A stretch of 64,000 nt of DNA, taken from NCBI RefSeq assembly GCF_040361195.1, contig NZ_APNE01000001.1. One strand, written 5' to 3'. Each line of letters begins with the position of its first letter. Positions within the stretch are counted from its first letter, which is position 1. Made by a program: the position numbers and the translations under genes. Under the pieces are notes generated by a model, which did no database searches, was not told the origin of the DNA, and worked only from the letters and a program-made list of their open reading frames with translations. Positions 7,805 to 14,970 of this stretch are shown piece after piece. The DNA is from Salinisphaera hydrothermalis. Lineage in GTDB: Bacteria > Pseudomonadota > Gammaproteobacteria > Nevskiales > Salinisphaeraceae.

Positions 7805-8800
7805 ATGCGCGAGATAACGCTATCGCAGGCCGTGAACGAAGCCATCGTCGAAGAGATGCGGCGGGACCCGACCACTTTCCTGTTGGGCGAGGACGTTGCC
7901 GAAGCCGGGACGCCGTTCAAGGTGCTGTCCGGGCTGGTGGAAGAATTCGGTACCGACCGGATCATCGATACGCCGATTTCCGAGCCGGGTTTCATGGGCA
8001 TGGCAGTCGGCGCCGCCATGACCGGGACGCGGCCTATCGTCGATCTGATGTTCGGCGATTTCCTTTTCCTGGTGATGGATCAGCTCTGCAACCAGGCGGC
8101 CAAGCAGTCTTACATGTCGGGCGGCAAACTCAAGGTGCCGCTGACGCTACGTACCAACCTGGGGGCGACGCGGCGCTCGGCGGCGCAGCACAGTCAGTCG
8201 CTGCACGCACTGGTCTGCCACATACCGGGCCTGAAGGTGGCGATGCCGTCTTCCGCGTACGAAGCCAAGGGGCTGATGAAAACAGCCATCCGGGACAACA
8301 ATCCGGTCGTGATCATCGAAGACAAGTTGATGTATCAGGAAAAGGCCGCGGTTCCTGAAGAAGAGTATCTCATCCCGTTCGGCGAGGCGGCCGTGCTGCG
8401 TTCGGGCCGGGACATCACGCTGATCGCCACCTCATCGATGGTTCAGGTCGCGCTCAAGGCCGCGGACACGCTGGCCGCCGACGGGATCGAAGCCGAGGTG
8501 ATCGACCCGCGCACGCTTGTGCCGCTCGACGAAGAGACGCTCGTCTCTTCGGTAAGAAAAACCAGTCGGGCCATGGTGATCGACGAAGGCCATCAGAACT
8601 ATGGCATCACCGGAGAAATCGCCAGCCGCCTCGCCGAAATGGCTTTTTATTATCTCGACGCGCCGGTGCAGCGGTTTGGAGCAATGGATGTTCCGGTGCC
8701 GTTCTCCCCGGTTCTGGAGGATCTGACGGTGCCTACCGCCGAGGCAGTGGTGGAACGAGCCCGCGCGGCGGTCGAAGGGAGACTCGACGATGTCGCATGA
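7805..8800 (+). CDS. E1 beta subunit of the same dehydrogenase complex
   Basis: The start is the ATG at 7805, behind AAGAGGAATATC; a longer open frame upstream overlaps E1 alpha and is not coding. The protein has 331 residues, normal for E1 beta. Seen features include LGEDVAEAG near 28, the pyrimidine-domain glutamate region ISEPGFMGMAVGAA, and a transketolase C-domain with IDPRTLVPLDEET. It pairs with the preceding alpha subunit as an alpha2-beta2 heterotetramer. Its last 11 bases overlap the start of the lipoyl-E2 gene, a sign of tight coupling. It is close to AcoB/PdhB; the text does not separate acetoin, pyruvate or another keto substrate. Confidence 0.92.
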   Translation: MREITLSQAVNEAIVEEMRRDPTTFLLGEDVAEAGTPFKVLSGLVEEFGTDRIIDTPISEPGFMGMAVGAAMTGTRPIVDLMFGDFLFLVMDQLCNQAAKQSYMSGGKLKVPLTLRTNLGATRRSAAQHSQSLHALVCHIPGLKVAMPSSAYEAKGLMKTAIRDNNPVVIIEDKLMYQEKAAVPEEEYLIPFGEAAVLRSGRDITLIATSSMVQVALKAADTLAADGIEAEVIDPRTLVPLDEETLVSSVRKTSRAMVIDEGHQNYGITGEIASRLAEMAFYYLDAPVQRFGAMDVPVPFSPVLEDLTVPTAEAVVERARAAVEGRLDDVA

Positions 8801-10148
8801 CGTCATCATGCCGGCGCTGGGCATGGCCCAGGATGTGGGGCAGGTCGTCTCCTGGCGTAAAGAGGTTGGTGATCCGGTGGCGTCCGGCGACGTTCTGATG
8901 GAGGTCGAAACCGACAAGGCCGTGGTGGAGGTCGAGGCGGGCCATGACGGCTACCTCATCGAGATTCGCGCCGAAGCGGGAGCTGAGATCCCGATCGGCG
9001 ACGTGGTTGCCGTGATCGGGGATTCGCCCGAGGCGGTGGTGTCCTCGGAGCCGTCTCCACACACCGGGTCCGAAGCCGACGCCGGAACCGATTCGCCCGG
9101 CCACGGGACGGTACACGAGGTCATCATGCCGGCGCTGGGCATGTCCCAGGATGCCGGCCAGCTCGTGGCGTGGCACAAGCAAATCGGGGATGCGGTCAAG
9201 GCGAACGACGATCTGATGGACGTCGAGACGGACAAGGCCGTTGTTCAGGTCGAGGCCGGCCACGATGGCTATCTCGTGGCGATCCGCGCCGACGCCGGTT
9301 CCGAGGTACCGGTAGGGGAGGTTGTCGCCTTCATCGGCGATTCGCCCGATGCGACGGTCTCGTCAGCCCGCTCGTCGAATGAAACGGAAGCCGCCCCGGC
9401 GTCCGAAGTGAGCGAACCAACGGTGCCGGCTCAGGCCGAGGCATCGGACCACGGCCGCATGAAGGCCAGATCCTCGATGCCGACGCCCGATGATGAAAGA
9501 ATTCTGGCATCGCCGAAGGCGCGGCGACTGGCGAAAGAACGCGGCATCGATCTGCGGCAGTTGGTTCGACAGGGCCTGCCACAGCCGTTCCATGTGGCCG
9601 ACCTGGATAAGTTGGTGGCCGTTGCCGACAGGCCTTCCACTTCAGCCAGTGCCAGTCTGCGAGCAGCCGCCGACGGGACAGCGTTCGTTGATTTTTTGGA
9701 CTGGCTGTCCGGACGCACCGACGGCGCCACGTCCGCGAGCATTGTGCTGGCGTCCTTTGCGGCCGGTAGTTGGCGGTCCGCCATGGCAAGCGACATGGGC
9801 GATCGCACCGTCGTGGTCGATATCGCGGCCCCGGGCAGCGCGCAGTCTTCAGTCATCCTGACCGATCCCGATCACGCCGGACTGCGACACGCGTCCGAGT
9901 GCGCGCTGGATGCCCCTGAGGCCACACCGACGCTATGCGTACGTGATCTCAGTTCCGGCCCGCTGATCGAGTTCAACGTACCCGGTGACGCGGCCTCGCC
10001 TACGCTGACCGTTTCCAAGGCCAACGCCGGCGGCGGTTTGGAGATACGCCTCGCGTTCGATACAGACCTTCTCGGCCCGGATGCGGCCGCCACTATGCTG
10101 ACCGCGTTGGTCGAGCGTATCGAAAACCCGTTACGTCACCTGCTTTGA
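8790..10148 (+). CDS. E2-like protein: two lipoyl domains, E3/E1-binding domain, degenerate catalytic domain
   Basis: The 452-residue protein carries two tandem lipoyl domains, with acceptor lysines at about K43 and K149 (both in ETDKA), joined by an Asp/Ser-rich linker. A subunit-binding domain follows (ASPKARRLAKERGIDLRQL, 240-258). The last 155 residues align in outline with the catalytic acyltransferase domain (LCVRDLSSG, then LAFDTDLLGPDAA, then ENPLRHLL), but DHRxxDG is replaced by DTDLLGP, so the catalytic His is missing. This protein can carry acyl groups but should not transfer them to CoA. The catalytic domain is found on a second gene at 11608. The pseudo-domain may hold the complex together. 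Confidence 0.85.
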   Translation: MSHDVIMPALGMAQDVGQVVSWRKEVGDPVASGDVLMEVETDKAVVEVEAGHDGYLIEIRAEAGAEIPIGDVVAVIGDSPEAVVSSEPSPHTGSEADAGTDSPGHGTVHEVIMPALGMSQDAGQLVAWHKQIGDAVKANDDLMDVETDKAVVQVEAGHDGYLVAIRADAGSEVPVGEVVAFIGDSPDATVSSARSSNETEAAPASEVSEPTVPAQAEASDHGRMKARSSMPTPDDERILASPKARRLAKERGIDLRQLVRQGLPQPFHVADLDKLVAVADRPSTSASASLRAAADGTAFVDFLDWLSGRTDGATSASIVLASFAAGSWRSAMASDMGDRTVVVDIAAPGSAQSSVILTDPDHAGLRHASECALDAPEATPTLCVRDLSSGPLIEFNVPGDAASPTLTVSKANAGGGLEIRLAFDTDLLGPDAAATMLTALVERIENPLRHLL

Positions 10149-10153
10149 CGTCC

Positions 10154-11611
10154 ATGTCTGCAATTTCTACAGAAAATTCGATGACATACAACGATCTATA
10201 TATAAACGGCGCCTGGCGGTCCGGTTCCGGCGGCGAGCGCTTCGACGTCCTGAATCCGGCCGATGAAACACTCCTGGCCAGCGTGGCCTCGGCCTCGGAA
10301 CCGGATGCGGTCGCGGCGGTTGATGCAGCGCACGACGCCTTTTCCGCCTGGGCCGGACTCGAGCCAAGAGAGCGCGGCGAGATTCTGCGCAAGGCCTTCG
10401 AGCTGATGCAGGACCGACTGGAGGATATTGCACGTCTGATCACCCTCGAGAACGGCAAGGCGCGCGCTGATGCCATGGGCGAGGCGGCCTATGCGGCCGA
10501 GTTCTTCCGCTGGTTTTCCGAAGAGGCGGTTCGCGGCGAAGGCATGCTCACGAGGGCGCCGTCGTCCGGCGCGCGCACGCTCGTCCACTACAAGCCGGCG
10601 GGAATCGCGGTACTGGTGACGCCCTGGAATTATCCGGCGGCGATGGGTACTCGCAAGATAGCGCCGGCGCTCGCGGCCGGTTGTCCGGTCGTCATCAAGC
10701 CGGCCGCCGAAACGCCGTTGACGATGCTGGCGCTCATGCCCTTGCTGGAAGAGGCCGGTGTGCCACCCGGGGTCGTCAACGTGTTGCCGACCGGCGATCC
10801 GGGCCCGGTGGTCGATACGATGCTGCAGGATCCGCGTGTTCGGGTCGTGTCGTTCACCGGCTCCACGGCCGTGGGTCGCAAGCTGCTGCGGAGCTCGGCA
10901 GCGCAGGTGATCAAACCGGCGATGGAGCTGGGCGGCAATGCGCCGTTCCTGGTGTTCGAGGATGCCGATATCGACGCGGCCGTCGAGGGCTGCATGCTGG
11001 CCAAGATGCGGAACCTCGGTGAGGCTTGTACCGCCGCGAACCGGATTTTCGTCCACGAATCGGTTGCCTCGACCTTCGTTGAGCGGTTCACCGCACGGAT
11101 GCAGGCCCTGCAGGTCGGCGACGGTCTGGCTGAGGGTATCGATGTCGGCCCGCTGGTCAATGCGGCCACGCGCGACAAGGTGGCCGCGATGGTGGCGGAC
11201 GCGGTGGCCAAGGGGGCCAGGATCCGTTGTGGCGGCGTAGCGCCGAAGGGCAAGGGGTTTTTCTACCCGCCGACGGTGCTTACCGATGTACCGCGAGAAG
11301 CGGACTGCTGCCACGAGGAAATCTTCGGCCCGGTGGCGGCGATTCAGACCTTCACCAACGAGGCCGACGTGATCGCGCGTGCCAACGAGACGGAATACGG
11401 GCTGGCCGCCTATGTGTTCACGGAAGATCTCCGGCGCGGTCTGGCCGTGAGTGAACAGCTGGAGTTCGGCATGGTCGGTCTCAACCGCGGCCTGGTCTCG
11501 GATCCGGCCGCGCCGTTCGGCGGCGTCAAACAGTCGGGGCTGGGCCGGGAAGGCGGGCATGAGGGCATGCTCGAGTTCATGGAAAGTCAGTACATCTCGA
11601 CCAACTGGTGA
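10154..11611 (+). CDS. NAD(P)-dependent aldehyde dehydrogenase, succinate-semialdehyde dehydrogenase-like
   Basis: An ALDH of 485 residues from the ATG at 10154; a TTG at 10145 overlapping the previous stop and an ATG at 10181 are alternatives, and none has a strong ribosome site. The catalytic Glu258 (MELGG) and Cys292 (GEACTAANR) are intact, with FTGS at 234-237. The C-terminal LNRGLVSDPAAPFGGVKQSG stretch is the GabD/SSADH pattern. It would oxidise an aldehyde to the acid in the cytoplasm. Its position between two halves of the E2 suggests that it takes the aldehyde released by the E1 reaction, as acetaldehyde dehydrogenase does in acetoin catabolism. This role is inference; the family is clear. 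Confidence 0.9.
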   Translation: MSAISTENSMTYNDLYINGAWRSGSGGERFDVLNPADETLLASVASASEPDAVAAVDAAHDAFSAWAGLEPRERGEILRKAFELMQDRLEDIARLITLENGKARADAMGEAAYAAEFFRWFSEEAVRGEGMLTRAPSSGARTLVHYKPAGIAVLVTPWNYPAAMGTRKIAPALAAGCPVVIKPAAETPLTMLALMPLLEEAGVPPGVVNVLPTGDPGPVVDTMLQDPRVRVVSFTGSTAVGRKLLRSSAAQVIKPAMELGGNAPFLVFEDADIDAAVEGCMLAKMRNLGEACTAANRIFVHESVASTFVERFTARMQALQVGDGLAEGIDVGPLVNAATRDKVAAMVADAVAKGARIRCGGVAPKGKGFFYPPTVLTDVPREADCCHEEIFGPVAAIQTFTNEADVIARANETEYGLAAYVFTEDLRRGLAVSEQLEFGMVGLNRGLVSDPAAPFGGVKQSGLGREGGHEGMLEFMESQYISTNW

Positions 11612-12516
11612 AGCGCATGCAGACTCCCTCGCAGACCCTGGCGTCACCGTCCGCCCGACGATTCGCGCGCGAGCGCGACGTGGACCTCAATGAGCTGTCG
11701 CGCGAGCTCGGTCAGAACTGGTTGAGCCAGGCCGACGTGGCACGCAAGCTCGGCGGCGGCTCGGGGCCGACGGCTCTGGGAAACAGTGCGTCACCATGGG
11801 ATCAGGATCACAGCCGTTTCGGCCCGGTCGAGGCCGAGCCGACTTCGCGCCTCAACCGTCTGGCGGCAACCAACCTCGCGTCCGCACAACAGATGATTCC
11901 CGCGGTCACGCATCAGGACCGCGCCGATATGTCGGCGATTGAGCGGTTCCGCGATTCGCTGAAGCAAGAAGCCCGGGCGCGTGGGACCAAGCTTTCGAGC
12001 TTAGCTTTTCATATCAAGGCGTTGGCGCTTAATCTCCGGGAATTCCCGCGATTCAATGCCTCGCTGTCGACCGATGGTGAAACGCTCTGGCTCAAGCACT
12101 ACGTGCATATCGGTATCGCCGTGGATACGCCGAACGGTCTCATGGTGCCGGTGATCAGAAACGCGGACCGTAAAGGCGTATTCACGATCGCCGATGAGGT
12201 CGTCGATCTGGCCGGTCGCGCACGCGATCGCAAACTGAGGCCCGACGAAATGGCTGGCGCCAGCATGACGATCAGCAACCTGGGCGGTATCGGCGGCCAA
12301 GCCTTTACCCCGATCGTCAACCCGCCGGAGGTCGCGATTCTGGGTCTTACGCGCACCACCGTCGAACCCGTTTGGGACGGGAAGGCGTTCGTGCCAACGG
12401 TGTTCTGCCCGCTGAGCCTCAGCTACGACCACCGAGTCATCAATGGCGCCGACGCAGCGCGTTTTCTGGCTCATTACGCGTGCATGCTCGCCGATCCGCG
12501 CGAGATGCTGATCTGA
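11608..12516 (+). CDS. E2 acyltransferase catalytic subunit without lipoyl domain
   Basis: This protein starts with GTG overlapping the ALDH stop (GTGA); an ATG nine bases on is an alternative. It has 302 residues: a subunit-binding domain at once (LASPSARRFARERDVDLNEL, 11-30), a short linker, then a complete catalytic domain from about 75. The active-site His275 lies in SYDHRVINGADAARFL; the usual Asp after it is Asn279. TISNLGGIGG and FTPIVNPPEVAILG are conserved. No lipoyl domain precedes it, against two to three in ordinary E2 proteins of 400-650 residues. It must use lipoyl domains from the protein at 8790. Together they make one functional E2, an unusual split. Confidence 0.88.
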   Translation: MKRMQTPSQTLASPSARRFARERDVDLNELSRELGQNWLSQADVARKLGGGSGPTALGNSASPWDQDHSRFGPVEAEPTSRLNRLAATNLASAQQMIPAVTHQDRADMSAIERFRDSLKQEARARGTKLSSLAFHIKALALNLREFPRFNASLSTDGETLWLKHYVHIGIAVDTPNGLMVPVIRNADRKGVFTIADEVVDLAGRARDRKLRPDEMAGASMTISNLGGIGGQAFTPIVNPPEVAILGLTRTTVEPVWDGKAFVPTVFCPLSLSYDHRVINGADAARFLAHYACMLADPREMLI

Positions 12517-12554
12517 GTCGGATAGCGTGGCGTCCGCGTCAATAAGGAACGGTT

Positions 12555-14105
12555 ATGGCGAACACAACCAGCGAAATGCCGAACAACGACGCGACTCGGG
12601 ACCCAGCCAAGCCTCGGGCCGAAACATCCAATTCGGCACAGGCGCAGGGTGCCGCCGAAAAATTGGTAGCAGGCGAGCCCGACCACAGCGATTGCGACGT
12701 TGTAGTCATCGGTGCGGGCCCGGGCGGTTACACCGCGGCGTTCCGGGCCGCCGATCTGGGTCTCAAGACGATTCTCGTCGAGCGCTACGGCACTTTGGGC
12801 GGCGTCTGTCTCAACGTCGGTTGCATTCCGTCCAAGGCGCTGCTGCACGTCGGCCACATTGTCGACACCGCCGAGCAGCTCCGGCATCAGGGCGTCGTCT
12901 TTGCGCGGCCAACCATCGAACTGGACCAGCTGCGTGACTGGAAGTCCGGCGTTGTGACCAAGCTCACCGGCGGGCTGGCCATTATGGCCGGCAAGCGCCA
13001 GGTTCAAACCTTGAGCGGGTGGGCAACATTCACCGGCCCGCATGCACTCAAGATCCAGGATGAACAGGGCGAGCGTAGCGTCACATTCAAGCATGCCATC
13101 ATCGCGGCTGGGTCGCGGCCGATCGTGCCCGCTGGGATGGATCTGGACGACCCGCGGGTGATGAACTCCACGGACGCTCTGGAGCTCGAGGAAATCCCGA
13201 AACGGCTCCTGGTGATTGGCGGCGGTATCATCGGCCTGGAAATGGCCACGGTCTATGATGCACTCGGTTCCAAAGTGACCGTGGTGGAACTGATGGACCG
13301 GATCATGCCGGATGCCGATCGCGATATTCTCCGGCCATTCGAAAAACGGATTCGTGCGCGCTACGAGAATATTTTTACCGGTACGCGAGTAACCGGAATG
13401 GAGGCGAAAGAGGGCGGCATCAAGGTCTCGTTCGAAGGCTCGGATGCGCCGGCGCGCGATTTATTCGACCGCGTTCTCGTAGCCGCCGGACGACGGCCCA
13501 ATGGTGACCGCGTCAATGCGGCAGCGGCCGGCTTGGACATGGAGCAGGGCTTCATACCGGTCGACGATCAGCAGCGTACTGGCGTAGCGCACATCTTCGC
13601 GGTCGGCGACATCACGGGCCCGCCCATGCTCGCGCACAAGGCGACCCACGAAGGCAAGGTCGCGGCCGAGATCATTGCCGGCCATGACAGTGCCTTCGAG
13701 GCGACCGCGATCCCCTCTGTTGCCTACACCGATCCCGAGGTAGCCTGGGTCGGGCTGACCGAGCGGTCAGCGAACGAGCAAGGCATCCGGGTCGAAAAGA
13801 GCGTATTCCCGTGGGCGGCAAGCGGCCGCGCGCTGGCGATGTCACGAGAAGAGGGTATGACCAAGCTGCTGTTCGATCCGGATACCGGGCGTGTTGTAGG
13901 CGGTGCTATTGTCGGCGTTGGCGCCGGCGATCTGATTGCCGAGGTCGCGCATGCCATCGAGATGGGCAGTACTGCGCCGGATATCGGCCTGACCGTGCAT
14001 CCGCACCCGACGTTAAGTGAGACGGTAGCTCTGGCCGCCGAAGTGGCTGAAGGCACGGTGACGGATTTGTACGTGCCGCGATCAGATGGCGTTGAGGCGG
14101 GATAG
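12555..14105 (+). CDS. lpdA: Dihydrolipoyl dehydrogenase (E3) with N-terminal extension
   Basis: A 516-residue flavoprotein with FAD loop GAGPGG at 53-58, redox disulphide Cys85-Cys90 (GGVCLNVGCIPSK) and catalytic His484 in HPHPTLSE. It reoxidises dihydrolipoyl groups using NAD+. The first 46 residues are polar and Ala/Pro/Ser-rich, like the linker that normally follows a lipoyl domain in some E3s, but no lipoyl domain is present. AAGGAAC before the ATG supports the start. It closes the cluster of E1, split E2 and ALDH, so it is dedicated to that complex. No clear hairpin terminator was found directly after it. Confidence 0.93.
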   Translation: MANTTSEMPNNDATRDPAKPRAETSNSAQAQGAAEKLVAGEPDHSDCDVVVIGAGPGGYTAAFRAADLGLKTILVERYGTLGGVCLNVGCIPSKALLHVGHIVDTAEQLRHQGVVFARPTIELDQLRDWKSGVVTKLTGGLAIMAGKRQVQTLSGWATFTGPHALKIQDEQGERSVTFKHAIIAAGSRPIVPAGMDLDDPRVMNSTDALELEEIPKRLLVIGGGIIGLEMATVYDALGSKVTVVELMDRIMPDADRDILRPFEKRIRARYENIFTGTRVTGMEAKEGGIKVSFEGSDAPARDLFDRVLVAAGRRPNGDRVNAAAAGLDMEQGFIPVDDQQRTGVAHIFAVGDITGPPMLAHKATHEGKVAAEIIAGHDSAFEATAIPSVAYTDPEVAWVGLTERSANEQGIRVEKSVFPWAASGRALAMSREEGMTKLLFDPDTGRVVGGAIVGVGAGDLIAEVAHAIEMGSTAPDIGLTVHPHPTLSETVALAAEVAEGTVTDLYVPRSDGVEAG

Positions 14106-14565
14106 CCGTAAACGAGGGCGGGCGCCTAACTCGCGGTCGGCAATCTTGCCGCGGTGTGTCGGGGGGGGGCTGCAGTTCGGCGAGACGCAACGGACGCCAG
14201 GCAGGATGCAAGCGACGCTGCGGTCGTGCCAAAGCATGGCCGGCGGCCGCGACGAAGTGCTTCATGAAAGGCGCTTCGTTGATCGGCATTCAGAGGTTGC
14301 TGGTGCGCTGAGGTGCCGGAATCTCGTTCCGTCACCAGTCCGCGGAGTATCTGAACGTTATCTTGGCGCTGCGCGAGGCGCTGAGCGCTATGGTCCGGTC
14401 AATGATCAGTGGGCCGTGCGAGCGACGTGTCGAAAGTTCGACTTCACATTAGGCCTCGCTAACCTTGGGTCGTCATGGCACAATAGCGTCAGAATCAGTT
14501 GGCGTATGGTTGAATTTTGGCGATATGTCCAAATTCAATTGGTTGTTTTTTAACAAAAATATAAA
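14106..14565. other. Intergenic region, 460 bp, before tRNA-Arg
   Basis: No coding frame here has a recognisable domain. A run of nine to ten G residues lies near 14161. The last 100 bp before the tRNA are AT-rich and should hold its promoter, but candidate hexamers (for example TTGAAT near 14511) have poor partners and I do not call one. Confidence 0.5.
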
Positions 14566-14642
14566 GCGCCCGTAGCTCAGCTGGATAGAGTGTCGGCCTC
14601 CGAAGCCGAAGGTCGCAGGTTCGAATCCTGCCGGGCGCACCA
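14566..14642 (+). tRNA. tRNA-Arg (anticodon CCG)
   Basis: The 77-nt sequence folds as a normal cloverleaf. The acceptor arms GCGCCCG and CGGGCGC pair fully, the T arm is GCAGG-TTCGAAT-CCTGC, and the anticodon stem TCGGC/GCCGA holds loop CTCCGAA with anticodon CCG, reading CGG arginine codons. The 3' CCA is encoded. The D stem ends with GAGT rather than GAGC, leaving a G-U pair. It is a single-tRNA unit followed at once by a terminator hairpin and a degenerate repeat of its own 3' end. Confidence 0.97.
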
Positions 14643-14970
14643 AACACCAAAACCCGCCAAACGTGCGGGTTTTTTTTATGGCCCAAACGAAGTCCATTCG
14701 AACCTGCGACAAATCACAAGTCAGGTTCGACGGACTCGCTGCACGAGCCCGACCCGGGCCGCGCAGCGGCACGGGTCCGAAACGGCGAGCGGCGTAGCCG
14801 CGAGTAATCCTGCCGGGCGCACCAGATACAGAAAAACCCGCCGAAGCGCGTTTTTTTATGGCCAGAACGAAGCCCATTCGAACCGGCGACGGGCAACAAG
14901 CCAGGTTCGGCAGGCTCGCCGCGCGAATCCGCACTGGGCTGCACAGCGTGCTCGTTAACCGGGATCGGGC
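14624..14970 (+). repeat. Two tandem degenerate ~181-bp units, each starting with the last 19 nt of tRNA-Arg
   Basis: The 19 bases AATCCTGCCGGGCGCACCA at 14624-14642 recur exactly at 14806-14824. After both come a hairpin plus T run (14651-14677; 14831-14857, the second imperfect), then ATGGCC, a CGAAG(T/C)CCATTCGAACC block (14689 and 14869), and a CAGGTTCG block (14722 and 14902) followed by decayed matches to about 14970. The spacing is 182 then 180 bp. The second unit lacks the 5' part of the tRNA, so it is not a gene. The structure recalls the repeats after E. coli tyrT, which also begin with 19 tRNA bases. Confidence 0.8.
14651..14677 (+). terminator. Rho-independent terminator of the tRNA-Arg gene
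   Basis: AACCCGC and GCGGGTT form a 7-bp stem with a 7-nt loop, followed by eight T residues, nine bases after the tRNA CCA. A decayed copy of the same hairpin recurs 180 bp downstream. Confidence 0.85.

Noticed and set aside
14486..14565. Consensus promoter for tRNA-Arg
   Set aside because: AT-rich words are present, but no -35/-10 pair with acceptable spacing and distance to the tRNA could be chosen.
14806..14824. Second tRNA gene at the repeated tRNA 3' end
   Set aside because: Only the last 19 bases are copied; no acceptor 5' strand, D arm or anticodon arm lies upstream.
14643..14970. Genomic island attachment site
   Set aside because: The two copies of the tRNA end are only 182 bp apart with related sequence between, and no integrase is present; tandem duplication explains it better.
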